Source of the DNA: JBBCJM01 sp037190175
GTDB taxonomy: Bacteria > Pseudomonadota > Alphaproteobacteria > Rhodobacterales > Rhodobacteraceae
Reading direction: 5' to 3'
Length of the DNA stretch: 64,000 bases
NCBI GenBank assembly: GCA_037190175.1
Contig: JBBCJM010000101.1
Location: forward strand, 1-64,000
The notes beneath the pieces are model-generated. The model searched no databases, was not told the DNA's origin, and saw nothing but the letters and a program-made list of their open reading frames with translations. Each line of letters starts with the position of its first letter. Position 1 is the first letter of the stretch. This document shows positions 54,477 through 63,553 of the stretch, piece after piece. Both the position numbers and the translations under genes were made by a program.

Positions 54477-55201
54477 CCGGTGGCGCGCAGCCCCTCGTCG
54501 GACTGCCAGCTGGCCAGCGCGCGGCGGGTGGCCGGGCCGAAGACCCCGTCCACCCCGCCGGTGCGGTAGCCCAGCGCGGTCAGCCGGCGCTGGATCTCGC
54601 GCCGCTCGCTGCTGGTCAGGCCCAGGAGCCGTTCCTCCACCCGCGCGTCCGAGGCGGTGTCGCCCGGCTCGGTCGGCACGGTGACGCTGCCGGCCTGCTG
54701 GCCGATCAGCCGCACCTGCTGGGCGGTGACATAGCCGGTGGCGGTGGCGCGGTTGGCGCTCTGCCAGCGACCGATCGCGTTGCGGGTGTTGCTTCCCCAC
54801 AGCCCGTCCGCCACCCCGGTGTTGTAGCCGAGCGAGGTCAGCTGCCGCTGGATCGTGGCGCGCTGGGTGCGGGTGAGGCCCAGCGAGGCCTCGACCTGTG
54901 CCGCGCTGCCCGCGCCGGGCTGGATCACGGGTGGCGGGTCGCCCACGGGCGAGCCCAGCCGGGCCAGCGCGCGTTCGGCCTCGGCCCGGAAGATGCCGCG
55001 GGGGAACTGGGCCAGATAGTTGCGATAGCCGCGCACGCTGTTGGTCTGCTGCGCTGCGGCCCAGGCGTTGCGGTCGAGCTCCTGCTGGATCAGCGACTGC
55101 GCCACGCCGCCCACGATGTCGCCCAGATCCCTCTGGGCCGCGGCGGGGGCGGCCAGCGCCATGGCGGCGCCGACCATGATCGGAAAAGCAATCCTGCGCA
55201 T
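54425..55201 (-). CDS. Secreted peptidoglycan-binding protein
   Basis: 258 aa. Signal peptide (MRRIAFPIMVGAAMALAAPAAA), a region with YRNYLAQFPRGIFRAEAERALARL (SPOR/TPR-like pattern), then two PG_binding_1 repeats (IQRQLTSLGYNTGVADGLWG and IQRRLTALGYRTGGVDGVFG). Probably periplasmic cell-wall binding; no catalytic domain. Confidence 0.8.
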   Translation of the reverse strand: MRRIAFPIMVGAAMALAAPAAAQRDLGDIVGGVAQSLIQQELDRNAWAAAQQTNSVRGYRNYLAQFPRGIFRAEAERALARLGSPVGDPPPVIQPGAGSAAQVEASLGLTRTQRATIQRQLTSLGYNTGVADGLWGSNTRNAIGRWQSANRATATGYVTAQQVRLIGQQAGSVTVPTEPGDTASDARVEERLLGLTSSERREIQRRLTALGYRTGGVDGVFGPATRRALASWQSDEGLRATGYITADQLRELRRQTAA

Positions 55202-55337
55202 CGTCTTCCTCCTGATCGAAGGGGGCCGGTCGGTGCCGGCCTGTTCATGGCGGGACAACGCCCGAACGGCCCAAAGGTTGCCGGAGCGCGCCGGGGCGCA
55301 TAGATCGGCGGAAAGCCGCAACATCCCGGATGCCGCC

Positions 55338-56327
55338 ATGATCCCGCTTTCCATACTCGAACTCGTGCGTGTCCGGCAGGGGTCGGACGCCAGGGCGGCG
55401 CTGGACCATGCCCGCGACCTGGCGGGCAGGGCCGAGGGCTGGGGCTACCGCCGCATCTGGGTGGCCGAGCATCACAACATGGCCGGCATCGCCAGCGCCG
55501 CCACCGCGGTGGTGCTGGCGCATCTCGCCGCCGGATCCTCGACCATCCGGGTGGGAGCGGGCGGGATCATGCTGCCCAACCATTCGCCTTACGTGATCGC
55601 CGAGCAGTTCGGGACGCTGGCGCGGCTCTATCCCGGCCGGATCGACCTCGGCCTCGGCCGCGCGCCGGGGACCGACCAGATCACGCTGCGCGCCCTGCGC
55701 CGCAGCCCCGAGGCGTCGGACAGCTTCCCCAACGACGTGCTGGAGCTGCAGGCCTGGCTGGCCCCGGCGGCGGAGGGCCAGCGGGTGGTGGCGGTGCCGG
55801 CGGCGGGGACGGAGGTGCCGCTGTGGATCCTCGGATCGAGCACCTACGGGGCGATGCTGGCGGCAGAGCTGGGGCTGCCCTACGCCTTCGCCTCGCATTT
55901 CGCGCCCGACCTGCTCTTGCCGGCGCTGGAGCTCTATCGCAGCCGGTTCAAGCCCTCGGCGCAGCTCGACCGTCCCTATGCCATGGTGGGGGTGAACGTG
56001 ATCGCGGCGGGGACCGACGAGGAGGCGCGCCGGCTGGCCACCACGCAGCAGATGTCCTTCGCCAATATCTTCCGCGGCGCCCGCGGCCTCAGCCCGCCGC
56101 CCATCGACGATATCGAGAGCTACTGGACCCCGCGGGAAAAGGCGCAGGCCATGGCGATGCTGGCGCGCTCGATCTGGGGCTCGGAGGCGACGATGAAGGC
56201 GGGGCTCGCCGCGCTGGTGGCCGAGACCGGGGCGGACGAGCTGATCGTGGTCTCGGACGTGTTCGACCCCGAGCTGCGCCTGCGGTCCTTCGAGACGATC
56301 GCCCGGGCGGCGGGGAACATCCCCTGA
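55338..56327 (+). CDS. LLM-class flavin-dependent monooxygenase (MsnO8-like)
   Basis: 329 aa. Luciferase-like TIM barrel: SILELVRVRQG at the N terminus, RIWVAEHHNMAGIASAATAV, VGAGGIMLPNHSPYVIAEQFGTL, GRIDLGLGRAPGTD. These are signatures of the MsnO8 group of FMNH2-dependent oxidoreductases. Substrate unknown. Single gene, oriented away from the secreted protein. Confidence 0.85.
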   Translation: MIPLSILELVRVRQGSDARAALDHARDLAGRAEGWGYRRIWVAEHHNMAGIASAATAVVLAHLAAGSSTIRVGAGGIMLPNHSPYVIAEQFGTLARLYPGRIDLGLGRAPGTDQITLRALRRSPEASDSFPNDVLELQAWLAPAAEGQRVVAVPAAGTEVPLWILGSSTYGAMLAAELGLPYAFASHFAPDLLLPALELYRSRFKPSAQLDRPYAMVGVNVIAAGTDEEARRLATTQQMSFANIFRGARGLSPPPIDDIESYWTPREKAQAMAMLARSIWGSEATMKAGLAALVAETGADELIVVSDVFDPELRLRSFETIARAAGNIP

Positions 56328-56362
56328 CCCCCGCGGGTTTCCCCCGAAAGGAGGATCCGCCG

Positions 56363-56611
56363 ATGACCCAGGACAAGGACCACCCCGAGGACATCCCCGC
56401 CGCCCGCACCACCGCGGTCGATCCCCGCGAGGCGAAGGCGAAGAACACCCGCTTCGACGTGCAGGCCGAGGCGCAGCGGTCCAAGATGGCCAATGCCGAG
56501 CAGCCGCCCAACCCCAACCGGGTGCCGCGCACCAATCAGCCCAACGCCGGCGGCCGCAACCGCGACGTGGGCGACCGCAAGGGCCGCGGCGCCACCGAGA
56601 TGGAGAACTGA
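56363..56611 (+). CDS. Small hydrophilic hypothetical protein
   Basis: 82 aa, no hydrophobic segment, many Asn/Arg/Asp/Pro (KAKNTRFDVQAEAQRSKMAN). Likely disordered, stress-protein-like. An excellent ribosome site AAAGGAGG precedes ATG 56363. It lies 35 bp after the monooxygenase gene. Confidence 0.65.
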   Translation: MTQDKDHPEDIPAARTTAVDPREAKAKNTRFDVQAEAQRSKMANAEQPPNPNRVPRTNQPNAGGRNRDVGDRKGRGATEMEN

Positions 56612-56618
56612 GGCGGCG

Positions 56619-56765
56619 CGCTCATCAAGCCTGACGGCTTTCTTCGCTTGCCCAAAGCGATCTTCACTTTGGCTGAAATACTCCACGGGGGTCCGGGGGG
56701 GTGTAACCCCCGGGGTGAGCCTCCAGGGCGACGCCAGCGAAGAAAGCCGTCAGGCTTGATGAGCG
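56619..56765. repeat. 30-bp perfect inverted repeat between convergent genes
   Basis: Arms 56619-56648 and 56736-56765 are perfect reverse complements, loop 87 bp. The right arm includes the last codons and stop of the lacI-family gene. The loop has G-rich/C-rich inverted tracts (56691-56715). Probably a long hairpin that terminates both transcripts, or a miniature repeat insertion. Confidence 0.8.
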
Positions 56766-57778
56766 GCCCCCGCCGGCCCGCAGGACCCCTTCGCCCGAAA
56801 GGCGCAGGCCAGTTCCACCCGGCGGGCGGGCAGGGGCAGGCCGGTCAGCATCTCGCGCAAGAGGTCAACCGAGGCCGCGCCGATGGCCTGCATCGGCATC
56901 AGGATGGCCGAGAGCGCGGGGGTCAGGAACTCGCCCTGCGGCAGCCCGTCCATCCCGACCACCGAGACGTCGCCCGGCACCGAGAGCCCGGCGCCCTGCA
57001 CCGCCTGCATCGCCCCGAAGGCCAGGCTGTCGCCGGCGGCCAGGATGGCGGTGAAGTCGCGGCCGCGGGCCAGCCGGGCCGCTACCGCGGCGGCGGCAAG
57101 CTCGGGCAGCCAGTCCTCCACCTCCACCACCAGCCCCGGGTCCTCGGCGCCCGCCAGCCGCATCCGGTCGCGCCAGCCCTCCATCCGCCGCTCGATGGTG
57201 CGCCGGCCGGGGCGGGTCAGGAACAGGATGCGGCGGTGGCCGAGGCGGATCAGGTGGTCGGTCGCCAAGGCCGCCGCGGCGCGGTTGGAGGGGGCCACCG
57301 ACGACAGCTGCATCAGGGGATCGTCGCCGTTCACCAGCACGATGGGCTTGCCGAACCCTCGGGTGGGGGCCAGCATCGCCTCGTCGTCCAGCGTCAGGAA
57401 CAGGAGGCCCGCGACCTCCGGGTCCGCCGCCGCCTCGGCCAGCGCCGCGCGTTCCTCGTCGGTGTCGGCGACGGCGCGGGTGACCAGATCCAGCTTCAGG
57501 TGCCCCGCCCGCGCGGTCAGCCCCTGCATCACCCCGAAGGTGAACAGGCTCTTCGACAGGTCGACCATGGCGGCGGCCGAGGCCAGCACCATGACCCGCC
57601 GTCCGGCCAGCGCCGGGGGCAGGGCATAGCCCAGGTCCTGCGCGGTGCGGCGGATCCGCGCCACCAGGTCGGGATGCACCCCGGCCGCGCCGGTCAGCGC
57701 CCGGCTGACGGTGGCGATGGAAACCCCGGCCTGCGCCGCCACCTCGGCCAGCCGCACCTTCTGGCGTCTCGTCTTCAT
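56750..57778 (-). CDS. LacI-family transcriptional regulator
   Basis: 342 aa from ATG 57778 with GGGAGG upstream. N-terminal HTH (RLAEVAAQAGVSIATVSRALTG) plus hinge, then a periplasmic-binding-protein-like effector domain (VLASAAAMVDLSKSLFTFGV, GLLFLTLDD, NRAAAALATDHLIRLGHRRI). Divergent from the uronide genes; predicted repressor induced by an unsaturated uronide or keto-deoxy sugar. Confidence 0.85.
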   Translation of the reverse strand: MKTRRQKVRLAEVAAQAGVSIATVSRALTGAAGVHPDLVARIRRTAQDLGYALPPALAGRRVMVLASAAAMVDLSKSLFTFGVMQGLTARAGHLKLDLVTRAVADTDEERAALAEAAADPEVAGLLFLTLDDEAMLAPTRGFGKPIVLVNGDDPLMQLSSVAPSNRAAAALATDHLIRLGHRRILFLTRPGRRTIERRMEGWRDRMRLAGAEDPGLVVEVEDWLPELAAAAVAARLARGRDFTAILAAGDSLAFGAMQAVQGAGLSVPGDVSVVGMDGLPQGEFLTPALSAILMPMQAIGAASVDLLREMLTGLPLPARRVELACAFRAKGSCGPAGAAHQA

Positions 57779-57799
57779 GGTTTTCCTCCCGCCCATATT

Positions 57800-57840
57800 C
57801 CGTGCAAAATTTTTTCGTATTGCGCAAATTATTTTCACGG
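57800..57840. promoter_or_regulatory. Putative operator/promoter region of the uronide locus
   Basis: AT-rich 40 bp in the divergent gap. CCGTGCAAAAT (57800) and ATTTTCACGG (57831) form an imperfect inverted repeat, and TTGCGCAA (57820-57827) is a perfect 8-bp palindrome at its centre. Likely LacI-type operator; the exact site is uncertain. Confidence 0.5.
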
Positions 57841-57853
57841 CTTTGATGGAGGG

Positions 57854-58942
57854 ATGACGCTGCATCGCCCCGAATCCGCGCTGTTGCGCGCCCGGCTGGA
57901 CCTGCTGGTGCAGGGCATGGTCGCGCTGCGCCATGACGGCCGTTATGACGAGCCCAACCTCGACGGCACGGCGGGGGACTATATCAGCTTCGACGCATGG
58001 GAATGGCCGCAGGGGGTGGGGCTCTACGGGCTGGTGCAGCTCTGGCGCCGCCACCGCGACCCGGCTTTGCTGGCGCTGCTGGAGGGCTGGTACGACCGCG
58101 CGCTGGCCCGCGGGTTGCCGGGGCTGAACATCAATACCACCGGCCCGATGTTGGCGCTGTCGGTGCTGTGGCGCGAGACCGGCGAGGCCCGCTGGCAGCC
58201 GGCGCTGGAGGATTGGGCCAACCGGGTGATGACCGAGGCCCCGCGCACCGCCGAGGGCGGGTTCCAGCACGATGTCTCCGACCGGCTGAACCCGGGCGAG
58301 CTGTGGGACGACACGCTCTTCATGTGCGCGCTGTTCCTGGCCAGCTACGGGCAGGGCGCCGGGCGGCGGGATCTGGTGGACGAGGCGATCCGCCAGTTCC
58401 TGGTCCATGCCCGCTACCTGACCGATACGGAAACGGGCCTGTGGTTCCACGGCTGGACCTTCGCGGGCCGGCACAACTTCGCCCGCGCGCGCTGGGCGCG
58501 GGGGAACGCCTGGGTGACGGCCTGCATCCTCGATCTGTTCGAGTTGTGCGAGGTGCCGGTCTCGGTGCGGCTGTTCCTGGAGGGGGTGCTGGCGGCGCAG
58601 GTGGAGGCGCTCTTGCCCCTGCAGGCGGACAGCGGGGCCTGGCGGACGCTGCTGGACGATGAGACCTCGTATGAAGAAACCTCGGCAACCGCCGGTTTTG
58701 CCTATGGTTTGCTGAAGGCGGCGCGGCAGGGGCTGGGCCGTAGCGCGTGGGCCGAGGCCGGATGGAAGGCCGTGCAGGCGGTGCTGGACCGGATCGACGC
58801 GCAGGGCACGGTGCAGGGGGTCAGCTATGGCACCCGCATGGGCCACGACCTGCAGTTCTACCGCGACATCCCGATCCAGCCCACCGGCTACGGGCAGGCG
58901 CTGGCCATCCTGTGTTTGGTCGAGGCGGAGGGGCAGTTGTGA
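57854..58942 (+). CDS. GH105-type unsaturated uronyl hydrolase
   Basis: 362 aa. (alpha/alpha)6-barrel of the GH88/GH105 type (FDAWEWPQGVGLYGLVQLWR, NINTTGPMLALSVLW, GELWDDTLFMCALFLASYGQ, RARWARGNAWVTACILDLFE, SATAGFAYGLLKA, SYGTRMGHDLQFYRDI). It removes 4-deoxy-unsaturated uronic acid from oligosaccharides left by lyases. The product rearranges and feeds the KduI step. Start ATG 57854 after GGAGGG. Confidence 0.85.
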   Translation: MTLHRPESALLRARLDLLVQGMVALRHDGRYDEPNLDGTAGDYISFDAWEWPQGVGLYGLVQLWRRHRDPALLALLEGWYDRALARGLPGLNINTTGPMLALSVLWRETGEARWQPALEDWANRVMTEAPRTAEGGFQHDVSDRLNPGELWDDTLFMCALFLASYGQGAGRRDLVDEAIRQFLVHARYLTDTETGLWFHGWTFAGRHNFARARWARGNAWVTACILDLFELCEVPVSVRLFLEGVLAAQVEALLPLQADSGAWRTLLDDETSYEETSATAGFAYGLLKAARQGLGRSAWAEAGWKAVQAVLDRIDAQGTVQGVSYGTRMGHDLQFYRDIPIQPTGYGQALAILCLVEAEGQL

Positions 58943-59766
58943 TGGATACCCGCTATGGCGTGAACCCGCTGGACTATCGCACCTGGGACACCGACCGGCT
59001 GCGCGCCGAGTTCCTGGTGGAAGGCGCCTTCGCCGGGGGCCTGCGGCTGATCTATACCCATATCGACCGGATGATCGTGGGGGCGGCGGTGCCCGGGACC
59101 CCGCTGGTGCTGGGCGACGGGGCGGAGGTCGGCACCCCCCGCTTCTTCGACGCCCGCGAGGCGGGGGTGGCGAACCTGGGCGGTCCCGGCACGGTGACGG
59201 TGGACGGGCAGGTTTTCCGGCTGGAGAACCGCGACATCCTCTATGTCGGGCGCGGGGCGCAGGAGGTGAGCTTCGCCTCGGAAAGCCCTGACACGCCGGC
59301 GAAATTCTACATCAACTCGGTCCCCGCCGGGGCGGACCATCCCCACCGGCTGATCAAGCGGGCCGAGGCGAAGCGCATCCATCTGGGCGAGGCGCGGAAG
59401 TCCAACGTCCGCTCGCTGGCCATGTACATCCACCCCGAGGTCGCGCCCTCCTGCCTGCTCTTGATGGGGATCACCGACCTGGCCGAGGGTTCGGTCTGGA
59501 ACACCATGCCGCCGCATGTGCACGAGCGGCGGATGGAGGCCTATTGCTATTTCGACCTGTCGCCCGAGGACCGGGTGGTGAAGCTCATAGGCATACCCGA
59601 CCATACCCGCAGCCTGATCCTGGCCGACGGCGACATCGTGCTGTCGCCCGCCTGGTCGATCCACATGGGCGCCGGGACCGGGCCCTATGCCTTCGTCTGG
59701 GGCATGACCGGCGAGAACCAGGCCTATAACGACGTGACCCCCGTTCCGGTGAACACCCTGAAATGA
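58942..59766 (+). CDS. kduI: 5-dehydro-4-deoxy-D-glucuronate isomerase
   Basis: 274 aa. KduI family: RYGVNPLDYRTWDTDRLRAEFLV, RMIVGAAVPG, FFDAREAGVANLGGPGTVTV, and zinc ligands in MPPHVHERRMEAYCYF (His, His, Glu) plus SPAWSIHMGAGTG. Converts 5-keto-4-deoxyuronate (DKI) to DKII in pectin/uronide breakdown. Stop of the GH105 gene overlaps its ATG. Confidence 0.93.
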   Translation: MDTRYGVNPLDYRTWDTDRLRAEFLVEGAFAGGLRLIYTHIDRMIVGAAVPGTPLVLGDGAEVGTPRFFDAREAGVANLGGPGTVTVDGQVFRLENRDILYVGRGAQEVSFASESPDTPAKFYINSVPAGADHPHRLIKRAEAKRIHLGEARKSNVRSLAMYIHPEVAPSCLLLMGITDLAEGSVWNTMPPHVHERRMEAYCYFDLSPEDRVVKLIGIPDHTRSLILADGDIVLSPAWSIHMGAGTGPYAFVWGMTGENQAYNDVTPVPVNTLK

Positions 59767-62225
59767 CGGCGCTTCTCTCGCATCCGCTGACCCCCGGCAC
59801 CGCCATCGGCTATTGGCGGGTCTCGGCCATCGCCGAGGCGCGGTATGACCTGCCCGACCTGCCGATGCAGGGCGAGATGGACCCGTTCTTCTTCCTGACC
59901 AAGGACAAGAACTTCATCCCGCACGAATATCCCTGCCGGACTCAATTCGCGGCCGAACGGCGGGGCAGGCGGCCGCAGGTCGGCGCGCTGGCGCCGGAAC
60001 GCAACTGGCTGCCCTTCGGCTCGCCGCGGCTGGACCTCTCGGGCTTCTGGTTCCGCCCCACGGCGATCGCGGCGCGGGCGGAGACGGTGGTGCGCGCGGC
60101 CATGGCCGGCATTGCGCGGGTTTCCTTGCGCACCTGCGGCGGGGCGATCCTGACCGTGAACGGCGCCGAGGTGGGCTGGATGGCCCCCTACAGGCGCAAC
60201 GCCGAGAGCATCGAGCAGTTCGAGTTCCCGGTGCAGGCCGGCGACAACCGCATCGAGGTCGCCTTCGACGACCTGGCCGAGCGCGATGCGCGGTTCTACA
60301 TCCAGCTGGACTGGCTGGACGGCCCGGGGGTCGAGGCGGGGATCGAGGTGCCCGACGAGGCGCTGGCGGGCGCGTTGGAACTGGCGCTGGCCACCATGCA
60401 TTTCGACCGCCCGGCCTATACCGGGGGCGAGGTGGCGCTGGTGCTGCCGCAACCGATCCCGGCCGAGGTCGCGGTGGCGGTGAAGGTCGAGGGCGATTTC
60501 ATGTCCCATGTGGACGAGAAACTGGCCCACCGCCTGCCCGCCGGGGCTACCCGGCTGGTCTTGGCCCCGGTCGCGAGCCTCCCCGGCGACTTCCGCCATT
60601 TCATCGTGACCCTGACCGCGGGGGGCTTCACCGCCACCCGGGTGTTCGGGGTGGAGGTCTGCGACCTGGCGGCGCAGGGCGCGGTGCCGGCCACGCCGGA
60701 GGGGCGGGTGCAGGAGGCGCTGGAGTGGATCGCCGAACGCGCCGAGCCCGATACCGTGGCCGCCCTGGCCCGGCTGGCGCTGGGCAAGGGCGACGCGCGC
60801 ACCGAGGAGATGATCGCCCGCACCCTGCCGGTGATCGAGGATTGCTGGGACTGCGCCGACTTCGCGCTGGTGCCGCTCTTGTGGGGCCGGATCCGCTTCG
60901 GCGACCTGCTGTCGGCCCCCCTGCGCGCGCGGATCGACGCCGCGGTGCTGGGCTATCGCTACTGGATGGACGAGCCTGGCAACGACGTGCAGTGGTATTT
61001 CAGCGAGAACCACGCGCTGCTGTTCCATACCTCGGCCTATCTGGCCGGGGCGCTGCTGCCCGAGGCCACCTTCCGCCGCTCGGGCCGCACCGGCGCGGAG
61101 CAGTCCGCGGTGGGGCGGGACAGGGTGCGGGCCTGGCTGGACCACTTCGAGCAATGGGAGATGGCCGAGTTCAACTCCGCCCCCTATTTCCCCATCGACC
61201 TCAAGGGGTTGACCGCGCTTTACGCATTGGCCCCGGATGCGGATATCCGCGAACGGGCGGGGCGGTCGATCCGGCGGCTGATCGGGATGGTGGCGGCCAG
61301 CGCGCATCACGGGGTGCTGACCGCGGCGCAGGGGCGCAGCTATGAGCATACCTTGCGGGCCGGCCGCACGCTGGAGCTTTCGGCCATCACCCGGATGCTC
61401 TGGGGTCTCGGCAACCTCGGCGCGCGGTTCCATGCGGTGCCGGGGCTGGCGCTGGCGATCCGCGACCACGGCCTGACGCTGGACGAAACGCTCGGCCAGC
61501 GGGCAAGCCTCGCCAAGGGCGAACAGGAGTGGATCTTCGCGCAAGGAGCGAACCGCTTCGCCATCCTGCAACATGCCAAGACCCCCGACTGGGCGCTGGG
61601 CACCGCCGCGGGCTATCGCTGGTTCGACTGGGGCTATCAGGAAACCCTGGTCCATGCCCGGATCGGCCGCAACGCCGATGCGCAGATCTGGATCAATCAC
61701 CCGGGCGAAGTGATTCACTCGGGCTATGGCCGGCCCTCCTACTGGGGCGGCTCGGCCTCGATTCCCCGGGTGCAGCAGTATCGCGGGCTGGCGCTGGTGT
61801 GGTTCGACGGCCAGCCGGAGCAGCCGGATTTCACCCATGCCTGGTTCCCCACCCCCGCCTTCGACCGCTGGAACGTCGATGGCAACCGCGCCGTGGCGCA
61901 GTCCGGGCAGGGGGTGGCGGTGCTGGCGGCCTCGGGCCCCCTGCATCCCGTGACCCAAGGCCCGACAACGGGTTGCGAGCTGCGGCTGGCGGGCCGGAGC
62001 GGCTGGTGGCTGGTCCGCCTGACCTCGGGCGGGGCCGGGGAACGGGCCGCCCGCTTCGCCGCCCTGGCCCCCGCCGGAGACGCCCGGGGCCGCGTTTGCG
62101 TTGAGGACCCCGAATACGGGATGGTAGTCTTCGAGCCGGACGGCAGCGTGTCGGCCGAGGGAAGGCGGCTGGCACTGAAGCAATTCACGGTCGAGGGAAC
62201 GCTGACCCTGCGGGATGCCGGCTGA
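59763..62225 (+). CDS. Large polysaccharide-lyase/heparinase-like protein
   Basis: 820 aa, no signal peptide. N-terminal beta domain (1-330), central (alpha/alpha) toroid (about 330-600: DVQWYFSENHALLFHTSAYL with conserved Glu-Asn-His, FEQWEMAEFNSAPYFPIDLK), C-terminal beta-sheet domain (INHPGEVIHSGYGRPSYWGG). The arrangement is that of heparinase II/III-like or PL8/PL-type lyases; the exact family is not clear. It presumably acts in the cytoplasm on imported uronate-containing oligosaccharide. ATGA-coupled to kduI. Confidence 0.6.
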   Translation: MTALLSHPLTPGTAIGYWRVSAIAEARYDLPDLPMQGEMDPFFFLTKDKNFIPHEYPCRTQFAAERRGRRPQVGALAPERNWLPFGSPRLDLSGFWFRPTAIAARAETVVRAAMAGIARVSLRTCGGAILTVNGAEVGWMAPYRRNAESIEQFEFPVQAGDNRIEVAFDDLAERDARFYIQLDWLDGPGVEAGIEVPDEALAGALELALATMHFDRPAYTGGEVALVLPQPIPAEVAVAVKVEGDFMSHVDEKLAHRLPAGATRLVLAPVASLPGDFRHFIVTLTAGGFTATRVFGVEVCDLAAQGAVPATPEGRVQEALEWIAERAEPDTVAALARLALGKGDARTEEMIARTLPVIEDCWDCADFALVPLLWGRIRFGDLLSAPLRARIDAAVLGYRYWMDEPGNDVQWYFSENHALLFHTSAYLAGALLPEATFRRSGRTGAEQSAVGRDRVRAWLDHFEQWEMAEFNSAPYFPIDLKGLTALYALAPDADIRERAGRSIRRLIGMVAASAHHGVLTAAQGRSYEHTLRAGRTLELSAITRMLWGLGNLGARFHAVPGLALAIRDHGLTLDETLGQRASLAKGEQEWIFAQGANRFAILQHAKTPDWALGTAAGYRWFDWGYQETLVHARIGRNADAQIWINHPGEVIHSGYGRPSYWGGSASIPRVQQYRGLALVWFDGQPEQPDFTHAWFPTPAFDRWNVDGNRAVAQSGQGVAVLAASGPLHPVTQGPTTGCELRLAGRSGWWLVRLTSGGAGERAARFAALAPAGDARGRVCVEDPEYGMVVFEPDGSVSAEGRRLALKQFTVEGTLTLRDAG

Positions 62226-62282
62226 CACCCCGCAGGACCAAGGGAACGCGCCCGCCAAGGGGCGAACAGAGGAGGAGAGAAG

Positions 62283-63548
62283 ATGAGAAAGACACTGACC
62301 GCCACGCTCGCGCTGGCCTTCGGCATGGGCAGCGCCGCCTGGGCCGGCGACGTGCGCATCATGTGGTATTCGGACGGGGTGGAGGGCGAGGTCATGGCCG
62401 ACCTCGTGAACCGCTTCAATGCCGAGCATCCGGGGATCAACGTGATCCTCGACAACGTGGCCTACCGGGTGATCCAGGAACAGCTGCCGATCCAGCTGGA
62501 GGCGGGCGAGGGGCCGGATATCGCGCGGGTCACCAACATCAAGGCGCTGGCCAACCACTGGCTGGACCTGACGCCCCACCTCAGCGACGCCGACTACTGG
62601 CGCACCAACTTCGGCGAACATGCCGACTGGATGCGCGAGGACGGGTCGGAGGCCATCACCGGCTTCATGACCCAGCTGACCCTGACCGGGGGCTTTGCCA
62701 ACAAGACGCTGTTCGACCAGGCCGGCGTGGCGATCCCGGGCGACGACGCCACCTGGGACGACTGGGTGAACGCCGCGGCCGAGGTGGCGGCCAGCCAGGG
62801 CACCGCGGCGGCCTTCGCCATCGACCGCTCGGGCCACCGGATCAGCGGGCCGAACGTCAGCTACGGCGCCATCTACATCGGGCCGGACGGGATGCCGCTG
62901 CCGGTGGACGACGGGGTGAAGGCTTACTCCGAAAAGCTGGTGCAATGGGTGAACGAGGGCAAGATGCTCAAGGACACCTGGGTGGCGGCGGCGGGGTCGT
63001 CCTACCGCGCGGCGGCCGACGACTTCATCAACGCGGCGATCCCCTATTACTACTCGGGCTCCTGGCAGGTGGCCAACCTGTCGACCAAGATCGGCGACGG
63101 GTTCGACTGGGTGGCGACCGGCTCGCCCTGCGGCACGCATGGCTGCTCGGGCCTGGCCGGCGGCGCGGCGCTGGTGGCGATCAAGTACAGCCAGAACGCC
63201 GAGGAAGTCGCCACGGTGATGGAATGGTTCGCCCGCGAGGACATCGTGAAGGAGTTCTCGGAACGCACCCTCTTCCTGCCCGCGCATCAGGGCGTGATCG
63301 ACAAGGGCGGGCTCGCCTGGGTCACCGACGACCCGAACGTGGGCGCCGCGCTCGACAAGTTCGTGGCGGCCGCGGGCCAGATCGAGCCCGAGGCGGCGAA
63401 ACTGCCGGCGTGGAAATGGGGCAACACCTATTACGGCGCGCTGGTCAACCGCATCAGCCAGGTGATGGCGGGCGAGATGTCGCTGGACGAGGCCTACCAG
63501 CGCATCGACGCCGACATCGCCGAGGCGGTGAAGGCCCAGGGCGGCTGA
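62283..63548 (+). CDS. ABC transporter sugar-binding protein
   Basis: 421 aa. Signal peptide (KTLTATLALAFGMGSAAWA), then a family-1 extracellular solute-binding domain (VRIMWYSDGVEGEVMADLVN, RFNAEHPGINVILDNVAYRV, SGSWQVANLSTKIGDGFDW). Receptor of a CUT1-type importer, by context for uronide oligosaccharides. GGAGGAG precedes the ATG. Confidence 0.9.
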   Translation: MRKTLTATLALAFGMGSAAWAGDVRIMWYSDGVEGEVMADLVNRFNAEHPGINVILDNVAYRVIQEQLPIQLEAGEGPDIARVTNIKALANHWLDLTPHLSDADYWRTNFGEHADWMREDGSEAITGFMTQLTLTGGFANKTLFDQAGVAIPGDDATWDDWVNAAAEVAASQGTAAAFAIDRSGHRISGPNVSYGAIYIGPDGMPLPVDDGVKAYSEKLVQWVNEGKMLKDTWVAAAGSSYRAAADDFINAAIPYYYSGSWQVANLSTKIGDGFDWVATGSPCGTHGCSGLAGGAALVAIKYSQNAEEVATVMEWFAREDIVKEFSERTLFLPAHQGVIDKGGLAWVTDDPNVGAALDKFVAAAGQIEPEAAKLPAWKWGNTYYGALVNRISQVMAGEMSLDEAYQRIDADIAEAVKAQGG

Positions 63549-63553
63549 GCCCC

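Noticed and set aside
59724..63287. 1187-codon leftward frame opposite the lyase-like and binding-protein genes
   Set aside because: It covers two well supported genes on the + strand and reads as repetitive Gly/His/Arg/Pro; a GC-bias artefact.
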